Positions 57,419-64,000 of a DNA stretch of 64,000 nt are shown piece after piece. The stretch spans positions 108,599 through 172,598 of the forward strand of contig NZ_QNRU01000001.1 in the NCBI RefSeq assembly GCF_003315235.1, read 5' to 3'. The position numbers and the translations under genes are program-made. This DNA is from Neisseria gonorrhoeae (GTDB lineage: Bacteria > Pseudomonadota > Gammaproteobacteria > Burkholderiales > Neisseriaceae). Within the stretch, counting starts at the first letter, position 1; each line of letters begins with the position of its first letter. The notes under the pieces were generated by a model. The model searched no databases and had not been told where the DNA came from. It saw only the letters and a program-made list of their open reading frames with translations.

Positions 57419-58123
57419 ATGCTGCGTTCTATTTTGGCGGCTTCCCTGCTGGCGGTATCTTTTCCGGCGGCGGCTGAGGCATTGAATTACAATATTGTCG
57501 AATTTTCCGAATCGGCGGGTATCGAGGTGGCTCAGGATACAATGTCCGCGCGTTTCCAGGTGGCGGCGGAAGGACGGGACAAAAATGCCGTCAATGCCGA
57601 GTTTGTTAAAAAATTCAACAATTTCACCAGAAAATCGAAAAATGGTAGCTTTAAAACCGAATTGGTATCGCGCAGTGCGATGCCGCGCTATCAATATACC
57701 AACGGCAGACGCATTCAAACAGGCTGGGAGGAGCGTGCGGAATTTAAGGCGGAGGGCAGGGATTTTGATGCTTTAAACCGTTTTATTGCTGATGTTCAGA
57801 CGGATGCTTCGCTTGAAGATACCGATTTCAGCGTGTCGCGCGAACGCCGAAACGAGGTCATCGATCAGGTCAGCAAGGATGCCGTTTTGCGTTTCAAGGC
57901 GCGTGCCGAAAAACTGGCGGGCGTTCTGGGTGCGTCCGGTTATAAAATCGTCAAATTGAATTTTGGGCAAATCGGCAGCCATATTGCGGGCGATGGGGCT
58001 GTTCGGGCAAAAATGCTGCGCGCGATGCCGATGGCGGCAAGCGTCAATATGAAGGGTACGGATTCAGCCGCACCGGGTGTGGAGGAAATCAGCATCAGCA
58101 TCAATGGGACGGTTCAGTTCTAA
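57419..58123 (+). CDS. Periplasmic SIMPL-domain protein (DUF541)
   Basis: The 234-aa protein has a signal peptide ending PAAAEA and a SIMPL domain through the rest. It contains the typical VEFSESAGIEVAQDTMSARF start and C-terminal GVEEISISINGTVQF. Relatives protect against oxidative stress in some bacteria; the function here is unknown. It has its own AT-rich upstream region and a DUS terminator. Confidence 0.85.
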   Translation: MLRSILAASLLAVSFPAAAEALNYNIVEFSESAGIEVAQDTMSARFQVAAEGRDKNAVNAEFVKKFNNFTRKSKNGSFKTELVSRSAMPRYQYTNGRRIQTGWEERAEFKAEGRDFDALNRFIADVQTDASLEDTDFSVSRERRNEVIDQVSKDAVLRFKARAEKLAGVLGASGYKIVKLNFGQIGSHIAGDGAVRAKMLRAMPMAASVNMKGTDSAAPGVEEISISINGTVQF

Positions 58124-58141
58124 CCACGGATAAATAGGTAG

Positions 58142-58183
58142 ATGCCGTCTGAAACCCGACGATAAGGGTTCAGACGGCATTTT
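58142..58183. terminator. Bidirectional DUS terminator between the SIMPL gene and dcd
   Basis: ATGCCGTCTGAAACCC and its inverse, then a T-rich end, between convergent genes. Confidence 0.86.
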
Positions 58184-58188
58184 GTATT

Positions 58189-58755
58189 TCAGGCTTTGGG
58201 CAGGGTTACGCCGGTTTGTCCCATGTATTTGCCGTTGCGGTCTTTGTATGAAGTTTCACACACTTCGTCGCTCTCGAAGAAGAGGACTTGCGCCACGCCT
58301 TCGCCTGCGTAGATTTTGGCGGGCAGGGGGGTGGTGTTGGAAAACTCGAGGGTAACGTAGCCTTCCCATTCCGGCTCGAACGGGGTAACGTTGACGATGA
58401 TGCCGCAGCGGGCGTAGGTGGATTTGCCCAAACAGACGGTCAGGACGTTGCGCGGAATGCGGAAATATTCGACCGTGCGCGCCAGTGCGAAGGAATTGGG
58501 CGGGATGATGCAGCAGTCGTCTTCGACGGTAACGAAATTTTTCGGGTCGAAGTTTTTGGGATCGACGATGGTGCTGTTGATGTTGGTAAAAATTTTAAAT
58601 TCATTGGCGCAGCGGATATCGTAGCCGTAGCTGGACGTACCGTAGGAGATGATGCGCTGTCCGTCGGCTTCTTTGATTTGGTTCGGCTCGAAGGGATCAA
58701 TCATGCCGAATTCTTCGCTCATTCGGCGTATCCATTTGTCGGACTTGATGCTCAT
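58189..58755 (-). CDS. dcd: dCTP deaminase
   Basis: Converts dCTP to dUTP for thymidylate synthesis. The 188-aa trimeric enzyme has [12 protein letters not shown], the catalytic Glu in [10 protein letters not shown], and the [10 protein letters not shown] segment. The start ATG at 58755 follows AAGGAAACC. The MORN gene lies 94 bp upstream on the same strand. Confidence 0.96.
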
Positions 58756-58849
58756 GGGGTTTCCTTGTTTTTTGCGGTGTTCGGATAAAGCATTGGGGGA
58801 TGCTGTTTGAAAAACGGGGGGTTATTTGTTTTTGGGCAGTTTCACTTCT

Positions 58850-59239
58850 TTAATCATGCCGTGTTCGCATTTCATAATAAAAGAGGGTTTCGCCGTTTTG
58901 CGAGGCGGCGAACCTGCCGTGTGCCAAGCCTTGTTTGAACGTGCCCGACAATGCCATATTGCGGAATTTGGTACTGTCGGAATTGAACGGCTCGAGAAAT
59001 ACTTCGCGGCCGGCGGCAACGGTATAAACGCCTTGCCCGTCGAATTTGCCGTTTTTGAATGAACCGGTATAACCGCGCCCATCCCGGCAACGCCATATGC
59101 CTTTGCCTGAAGGAAGCCCGTCTTTTCCGATCCCGCCTTCGTAGGTGCAGCCGGTTTCCTGATAGGGGCTTAGGACGGCGGTCTGGGCGGGGAGGGCGAA
59201 CATCATGGCGGGCAGTAGGAATGCGAGATGTTTAAGCAT
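58850..59239 (-). CDS. Secreted MORN-repeat protein, C-terminus probably frameshifted
   Basis: The 129-aa protein has a signal peptide (about 20 residues, ending PAQTA) and MORN-type repeats (YEGGIGKDGLPSGKGIW, YTGSFKNGKFDGQGVY, LSGTFKQGLAHGRF). The frame ends in EMRTRHD. One base earlier or later, near 58881, the other frame continues as CEHGMIKEVKLPKNK to a stop at 58822, a more protein-like tail. Removing one A from GAAATGC joins them. It may be a sequencing or natural frameshift. The role is unknown; MORN repeats often bind membranes. Confidence 0.75.
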   Translation of the reverse strand: MLKHLAFLLPAMMFALPAQTAVLSPYQETGCTYEGGIGKDGLPSGKGIWRCRDGRGYTGSFKNGKFDGQGVYTVAAGREVFLEPFNSDSTKFRNMALSGTFKQGLAHGRFAASQNGETLFYYEMRTRHD

Positions 59240-59290
59240 AAGGGTTATTCCATTGGATTTTGGCTGACGGTATAAAAGCCGTCTGAAAAA

Positions 59291-60190
59291 TCAATCTTGC
59301 CAGCCGCCCAAATAGGAAACCAGCTCTTCCAACATGGTGCTGACGGATTCCGCCATCAGGATTTGCGAGGCGAAGGCAAGGCCGGCGGCATCGTCGCCGT
59401 TGCTTTCGGCTTCTTCCTGCAATACGTCGAGGTATTGGATGCGCTTGAGTGTGAAGTCTTGAGTGAGGATAAAGGCGATTTGTTCGCGCCAAACCAAACC
59501 GAGCCGGGTAACGGTTTTACCGTTTTTGACGTGTTGAACCACTTCGTCGGCGGTTAAGTCTTGTTTGGATACTTTGACGACGGGAACAATATCGCCCGTA
59601 CCTTTGAGTTCGCAATCGCTGTCTAATTCAAAACCGCCTTCGCAATGCCCTTGCAACAGCCAGCCGGTCATCAGGGAAGAGGGCGATTGTTTGGTATTCG
59701 GCAGCGAGGCTTCCAAACCGCCCAAAGCTTCGCGCAGCTTGGTCAGGATGTTTTCCGCTTTGGCGGAAGCCGCGTTATTGACGAGCAGGTAGCCGTGGCG
59801 GGTGTTAAACACCGCTTCTGTACGGCTGCTGCGGGTAAACGCTCGGGGCAGCAGGTCGTCTGTAATTTGCTCTTTAAGCTCTTGTTTTTCTTTGCGACCG
59901 ACATTGCGGGCTTCATTGTTTTGGATTTCCGCTACCTTCTCTTCCAAAATATCGCGGATGACGCCGGCAGGCAGGACTTTTTCCTCTTTTTTCAGGGCGA
60001 CGCGCAAGGTAAAGTCGGCAGGGAAAACGAGTTCGGGCGAAAAAGAAACCGGTGCGGTAAAGCCTTCGCTGAACCAGTCCAAACCTTGGCAATGGGTAAA
60101 TTCAGCTTCAGCAAGTTTGTCGGCAAGTACGTCCGCCTCAGGCAGCTTTTCTTTGTTGAGCGGATAAAAACTAATCTGCTTGAACCACAT
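59291..60190 (-). CDS. rdgC: Recombination-associated protein RdgC
   Basis: A ring-forming dsDNA-binding protein that modulates RecA. In gonococci rdgC affects pilin antigenic variation. The 299-aa protein starts MWFKQISFYPL and contains GWLLQGHCEGGFEL, both family marks. It is 30 bp downstream of der on the same strand, likely cotranscribed. Confidence 0.95.
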   Translation of the reverse strand: MWFKQISFYPLNKEKLPEADVLADKLAEAEFTHCQGLDWFSEGFTAPVSFSPELVFPADFTLRVALKKEEKVLPAGVIRDILEEKVAEIQNNEARNVGRKEKQELKEQITDDLLPRAFTRSSRTEAVFNTRHGYLLVNNAASAKAENILTKLREALGGLEASLPNTKQSPSSLMTGWLLQGHCEGGFELDSDCELKGTGDIVPVVKVSKQDLTADEVVQHVKNGKTVTRLGLVWREQIAFILTQDFTLKRIQYLDVLQEEAESNGDDAAGLAFASQILMAESVSTMLEELVSYLGGWQD

Positions 60191-60220
60191 AATGTTTCCT
60201 ATTGTTTGAAATGTCGGGAA

Positions 60221-61678
60221 TTATTTGCTGAATTGTTTTTTCACACTGACTTTGGTTTTCTTCTTGAAGCGGTTTTTCTCTTCCTTTCGGCCTTCGCGTT
60301 TCTCAATACGGTTGCTCAGGCTGACGCGGCGCAGCGGTTTTTTCTTCGGTTTGTCTTCCGCATTTTCATACGGGTTTTCCGAAACATTGTATTGAATCCG
60401 CAACGGCGTGCCTTGCAGGTTGAAGGCTTTGCGGAAGGTCTGGGTCAGATAGCGCGTATAGCTGTCGGAAATCGCGTGCAGCGAATTGCCGTGTACCACA
60501 ATCACCGGCGGATTCATGCCGCCTTGGTGGGCATAACGCATTTTCGGACGCACCAAGCCGGCACGCGGCGGCTGTTGGCGTCCGACGGCGGTTTGCAATA
60601 CGCGCGTGATTTTCGGCGTCGGCATCTTAATCATCGCCGCGTTGTAGGCAGCTTGAATGCTTTCAAACAAACCGTCTATACCGCGCTCTTTCAACGCGGA
60701 AATAAAGTGGAACTTGGCAAAATCGAGGAAATACAGTTTGCGGGAAATGTCGCGTTTCACTTGTTCGCGCCGCTCTTCGCTGATGCCGTCCCATTTGTTG
60801 ACGGCAACTACCAGCGCGCGTCCCGCTTCCAAAGCAAAACCGGCAATCGTCGCATCTTGGTCGGCAATGTCCTGTTGCGCGTCCAATACCAAAACAGCAA
60901 CGTTTGCCGCTTCAACCGCCTGCATGGCTTTGATAACGGAGAACTTTTCCACCGCTTCATCCACTTTGCCGCGACGGCGCACGCCTGCGGTATCGATGAT
61001 GGTAAACGGTTTGCCTTCGCGCTCGAAATCGATGTGGATGCTGTCGCGCGTTGTGCCTGCCATATCGAAGGCGATGACGCGTTTTTCGCCGAGAATGGCG
61101 TTAACCAGCGTAGATTTGCCGACGTTCGGACGACCGATAACGGCAAAAACGGGATGTTTTGCATCGGCTTCTTCGGCTTCAGGCTCGGGGAAGTTTTCTA
61201 AAATTTCTTCAATCAGGTAATACACGCCGTCGCCGTGCGCGCCGGAAATAACGTGCGGCTCGCCCAATGCCAGCTCGTAAAACTCGGCGGCAAGTACGGC
61301 CCTGTCGCCGCCCTCGCCTTTATTCACGGCCAAATAAACGGGACGCGGACTTTGGCGCAAACGGTCGGCAATAATCTTGTCTTGCGGTGTTAAACCGGTA
61401 CGGCCGTCCACCAAAAACACAACCGCATCGGCTTCATCGACAGCCTGCAAGGTTTGTTTTGCCATTTCGTGCAAAATGCCGCTGTCCACAACCGGCTCGA
61501 AACCGCCGGTATCGATGACAAAATAAGGTTTGCTGCCGACTTTGCCGTGTCCGTAATGGCGGTCGCGGGTCAGACCCGGCAGGTCATGCACGAGCGCGTC
61601 TTTGGTGCGCGTCAAACGGTTGAACAAGGTAGATTTGCCGACGTTGGGGCGGCCGATAAGCGCGATGGTTGGTTTCAT
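60221..61678 (-). CDS. der: GTPase Der (EngA)
   Basis: An essential 50S assembly GTPase with two tandem G domains: [14 protein letters not shown] at residue 9 and [14 protein letters not shown] near 186. They are followed by a KH-like domain and a basic C-terminal tail ([10 protein letters not shown]). The 485 aa from the ATG at 61678 match the family; the upstream frame to 61723 is not needed. bamB, which sits beside der in enterobacteria, is absent. Confidence 0.97.
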   Translation of the reverse strand: MKPTIALIGRPNVGKSTLFNRLTRTKDALVHDLPGLTRDRHYGHGKVGSKPYFVIDTGGFEPVVDSGILHEMAKQTLQAVDEADAVVFLVDGRTGLTPQDKIIADRLRQSPRPVYLAVNKGEGGDRAVLAAEFYELALGEPHVISGAHGDGVYYLIEEILENFPEPEAEEADAKHPVFAVIGRPNVGKSTLVNAILGEKRVIAFDMAGTTRDSIHIDFEREGKPFTIIDTAGVRRRGKVDEAVEKFSVIKAMQAVEAANVAVLVLDAQQDIADQDATIAGFALEAGRALVVAVNKWDGISEERREQVKRDISRKLYFLDFAKFHFISALKERGIDGLFESIQAAYNAAMIKMPTPKITRVLQTAVGRQQPPRAGLVRPKMRYAHQGGMNPPVIVVHGNSLHAISDSYTRYLTQTFRKAFNLQGTPLRIQYNVSENPYENAEDKPKKKPLRRVSLSNRIEKREGRKEEKNRFKKKTKVSVKKQFSK

Positions 61679-61789
61679 GATTGGGTCTTTCTGTGTCAAG
61701 TGCCGTTCGGTAGAACTGAACACGAGCAGGTGTCCGTTGGGACACGGCGGATGGTTTTACGGGAATTGCCGTAGGATGGGGTTGTCTGA

Positions 61790-61828
61790 AATGCCGTCTG
61801 AAGAGAGAGCGGCATTTCAGACGGTATT
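61790..61828 (-). terminator. DUS stem between yfgM and der
   Basis: ATGCCGTCTGAA and TTCAGACGGTAT (one wobble) with a 13-base loop right at the yfgM stop. It may partly separate yfgM from der. Confidence 0.6.
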
Positions 61829-62457
61829 TATTTCAGCGAATCGAGTTTCATTTGAAGCAATTCGCGACCGACAGAATCTTGAGGCATTTTTTCCAAAGCC
61901 TGTCCGTAGTTTTTTAAGGCTTCCTGGCTTTTTTCCTGTGCGGCATAAACATCGCCTTTAGTTTCCATCAGCAGGGGGGCGAAGTCCGCCTCAACCGGCG
62001 TGTCGAGTGCGGCAAGCGCGGCATCGTATTTTTTTTGTTGCAACAACACAACGCCCAGACGCTGCGCCGCCAACGCCTGAATCAGGCTGTCTTTTTGGTT
62101 GGACAACACCCATTTCAAATGACCTTCGGCAACATCGTAACGCTGCGCGTCAAATTCGGTTGCCGCCGCCATCAGCGTGGCTTGGGCGGCGGAAATGGAA
62201 TGGGGGTAGCTTTGTTGGAGTTTGGACAGTTCGGCATTGATTTCGCTTTGCGGGGCTTTGTTTTGCGCCTTTTCCACGATGTTTGCCAGCACCGCCGCCG
62301 CTTCCTGATTTTGGGAAGCCGCACGGTTTTGGTAAACCGTGTATCCCAAGTAGCCGAGTGCCGCCAAAATCAGCAGGGCAAACAGCCATTTGCCCGTGGT
62401 TTTCCAAAAATATTTAAAGTTGTCTAACTCTTGTTGTTCTTCGAGATGGGCTGCCAT
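61828..62457 (-). CDS. yfgM: YfgM family membrane-anchored TPR protein
   Basis: An ancillary SecYEG translocon factor in E. coli. The 209-aa protein has one transmembrane helix (about residues 24-44, LFALLILAALGYLGYTVY) and a periplasmic TPR-like domain. Its ATG abuts the hisS stop with no gap, so it is coupled to hisS. Confidence 0.88.
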   Translation of the reverse strand: MAAHLEEQQELDNFKYFWKTTGKWLFALLILAALGYLGYTVYQNRAASQNQEAAAVLANIVEKAQNKAPQSEINAELSKLQQSYPHSISAAQATLMAAATEFDAQRYDVAEGHLKWVLSNQKDSLIQALAAQRLGVVLLQQKKYDAALAALDTPVEADFAPLLMETKGDVYAAQEKSQEALKNYGQALEKMPQDSVGRELLQMKLDSLK

Positions 62458-63753
62458 TTATGCGTTCTTCCATTGTTGTAAAGTATCTGTCAAGTCGGTG
62501 GCGGAAACGGTTTGCTGACCGTGTGCGCCGTTCATGTCTTTGAGCGTAACGGTACCGTCCGCCAGTTCGTCTTGCGCGACAATCAGGGCAAAGCGCGCGC
62601 CGCTGTTGTCGGCTTTTTTCATTTGCGCCTTCAGGCTTTGATAGCCGGAATGCTGTATTACATTGAAACCTTGCGCGCGCAAGGCTTGTGCGTATTTCAT
62701 CACCTGCAAGTCCGCCCCTTCGCCTTGGTGCATTGCATAGACATCAGGCGCGGCGTTCACTTCCAGCGAACCGTATTCGCTCACCAAAAGCAGCAGCCGT
62801 TCGATGCCCATCGCAAAGCCGATGGACGGCGCAGGCTTGCCGCCGAGTTCTTCAATCAAACCGTCGTAACGTCCGCCGCCGCACACAGTCGCCTGCGCGC
62901 CGAGTTTGTCGGTCGTCCACTCAAAAACCGTCTGATTGTAATAATCCAAACCGCGAACCAAGCGCGAATTTTCAATATATTGAATACCCAAACCGTCCAA
63001 CATCGCCTTGAAGCGTGCATAGTGGTTTTGCGAAGCCTCGCCCAAGTAATCTACCAAACGCGGCGCGGCATTGCAGATTTCCTGCAAATCAGGGTTTTTC
63101 GTATCCAAAACGCGCAAAGGATTGGTTTTCAGACGGCGTTTGCTGTCTTCGTCCAGTTGCGCTTCATAGCGGGTCAGATATTCAACCAATGCCGCACGGT
63201 GTGCCGCGCGTTCCTCACGGTTGCCCAAGCTGTTGATTTCCAAAGTCAGGTATTCGCGAATACCCAATTTTTCCCACAAGTCGGCAGACATTGCGATGAT
63301 TTCCGCATCAATATCCGGCCCTTCAAAACCCAAAGCCTCGATACCGACCTGATGAAATTGGCGGTAGCGTCCTTTTTGCGGACGCTCGCGGCGGAACATC
63401 GGCCCCATATACCACAGCTTTTGCGGGCTGTTGTACAGAAGGTTGTGTTCGACCACCGCACGCAGACAAGAGGCCGTACCTTCGGGACGCAGGCTCAAAC
63501 TCAAAGAATCGTTTGAATCGGAGAAGGTGTACATTTCCTTGCCGACTACATCGGTTTCCTCGCCGATGGAGCGGACAAACAAACCGGTTTGCTCGACAAT
63601 CGGCGTACGGATTTGCTGATAACCGTAAGCTCGCGTCCAACGGTTTACCGTATCCTCAAACGCCTGCCAAAACACAGCCGTGAGTTTGAAATCTTTTTGC
63701 CCGACAGGCAGAAGGTCGTTCATGCCTTTGACGGATTGGATTTTTTGTGCCAT
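62458..63753 (-). CDS. hisS: Histidyl-tRNA synthetase
   Basis: Charges tRNA-His. The 431-aa class II synthetase has motif 2 [16 protein letters not shown], the histidine-specific [13 protein letters not shown] and motif 3 [12 protein letters not shown], followed by the anticodon-binding domain that hisZ lacks. It heads the hisS-yfgM-der-rdgC run, in the enterobacterial order minus bamB. Confidence 0.97.
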   Translation of the reverse strand: MAQKIQSVKGMNDLLPVGQKDFKLTAVFWQAFEDTVNRWTRAYGYQQIRTPIVEQTGLFVRSIGEETDVVGKEMYTFSDSNDSLSLSLRPEGTASCLRAVVEHNLLYNSPQKLWYMGPMFRRERPQKGRYRQFHQVGIEALGFEGPDIDAEIIAMSADLWEKLGIREYLTLEINSLGNREERAAHRAALVEYLTRYEAQLDEDSKRRLKTNPLRVLDTKNPDLQEICNAAPRLVDYLGEASQNHYARFKAMLDGLGIQYIENSRLVRGLDYYNQTVFEWTTDKLGAQATVCGGGRYDGLIEELGGKPAPSIGFAMGIERLLLLVSEYGSLEVNAAPDVYAMHQGEGADLQVMKYAQALRAQGFNVIQHSGYQSLKAQMKKADNSGARFALIVAQDELADGTVTLKDMNGAHGQQTVSATDLTDTLQQWKNA

Positions 63754-63842
63754 TTCAAAAAGGGGGTGCTGAAATCAAATTGCGGGCGATTATAGCGGAT
63801 TTTTAAGGGCTTGTGAGGATGGAGATGGTTTGCGGACGGGTA

Positions 63843-63878
63843 AAAATGCCGTCTGAAACAGTTTTCAGACGGCATTTG
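63843..63878 (-). terminator. DUS terminator of the gene at the window's right edge
   Basis: ATGCCGTCTGAAAACAG type stem, flanked by A and T runs, 2 bp past the stop of the partial gene. Confidence 0.78.
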
Positions 63879-63880
63879 AC

Positions 63881-64000
63881 TTACTCTGCGCGCCCTTGCC
63901 TGATTTGTCCGACTGCAAACTCCGTCTGCCGCTTGGGATGATGTGTGAAAAACAATTTATTTGAAATCGCCTCCGCTTTTTTCGGCACGACCGCCAAAAT
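63881..64000 (-). CDS. C-terminal 39 residues of an unidentified protein
   Basis: An open minus-strand frame from the window edge to TAA at 63881-63883 (ending HHPKRQTEFAVGQIRQGRAE). It is followed immediately by a DUS terminator, which supports a real gene end. Too little to name; basic and hydrophilic at the end. Confidence 0.5.
   Translation of the reverse strand: MLAVVPKKAEAISNKLFFTHHPKRQTEFAVGQIRQGRAE

Noticed and set aside
63785..63810. Correia end (TATAGCGGATTTTTA) upstream of hisS
   Set aside because: Only one possible end is present and the interior does not match; probably chance.

Overview
The window is a 64 kb chromosomal segment of a pathogenic-type Neisseria (N. gonorrhoeae / N. 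meningitidis / N. lactamica group). The main evidence is the dense scatter of the 10-12 bp Neisseria DNA uptake sequence (ATGCCGTCTGAA). It often occurs as inverted pairs that double as terminators. The window also has Correia elements (CREE), dRS3 repeats, and a gene order and protein content (ftsH-rlmE, hldA-hldD, clpA-clpS, split hsdS with dinD) typical of that group. I cannot separate the species by reading alone; the 207-aa split hsdS resembles the gonococcal NgoAV locus.

Layout. 0-13.4 kb: the 3' end of radA, a DUF302 secreted protein, a periplasmic rhodanese, recB, a DyP peroxidase, a polar amino-acid (probably cystine) ABC transporter operon, pgm, ppiB and a DASS-family symporter. 13.6-18.8 kb: two overlapping small genes, pth, ratA-rnfH, rlmE-ftsH and divergent yhbY. 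19-28 kb: hemB, a Cys/Met PLP enzyme, folE2, a nitroreductase, an RsuA/RluF-type pseudouridine synthase, nadK, ubiJ, a Rossmann-fold epimerase, and a TetR regulator overlapping murB. 28-37.6 kb: norM, hisZ, purA, htpX, adk, a repeat cluster (dRS3 pair plus CREE), pyrF, and the LPS-heptose genes hldA-hldD. 37.6-44.9 kb: a type I restriction-modification locus hsdM-dinD-hsdS(split)-hsdR. 44.9-64 kb: clpA-clpS, cspA, pmbA, yjgA (darP), a lipoprotein, recJ, pcnB, a small secreted coiled-coil protein, ybeZ, a broken glycosyltransferase, a SIMPL protein, dcd, a MORN-repeat protein, rdgC, der, yfgM, hisS and the tail of one more gene.

The most dynamic region is the hsd locus. hsdS is interrupted at a run of eight G residues, and arithmetic shows nine (or six) G would fuse the two halves into one about 407-aa specificity subunit. 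The first half also carries a 12-bp tandem repeat encoding TLEA-type units in the spacer helix, a second known route to specificity change. The locus contains uptake-sequence dialects of other Neisseriaceae (Kingella/Simonsiella types) next to the native dialect, and a Correia element sits between hsdS and hsdR. This is consistent with horizontal assembly. Recombination and repair genes (radA, recB, recJ, rdgC, dinD) are unusually well represented.

Other points of interest are a promoter-plus-two-hairpin leader before pcnB, a strongly structured intergenic RNA candidate before the small coiled-coil protein gene, a 65-bp internally deleted Correia derivative, and inactivating or C-terminus-altering mutations in two genes (a GT4 glycosyltransferase and the MORN protein). 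I found no tRNA, rRNA, CRISPR array, insertion sequence or prophage.
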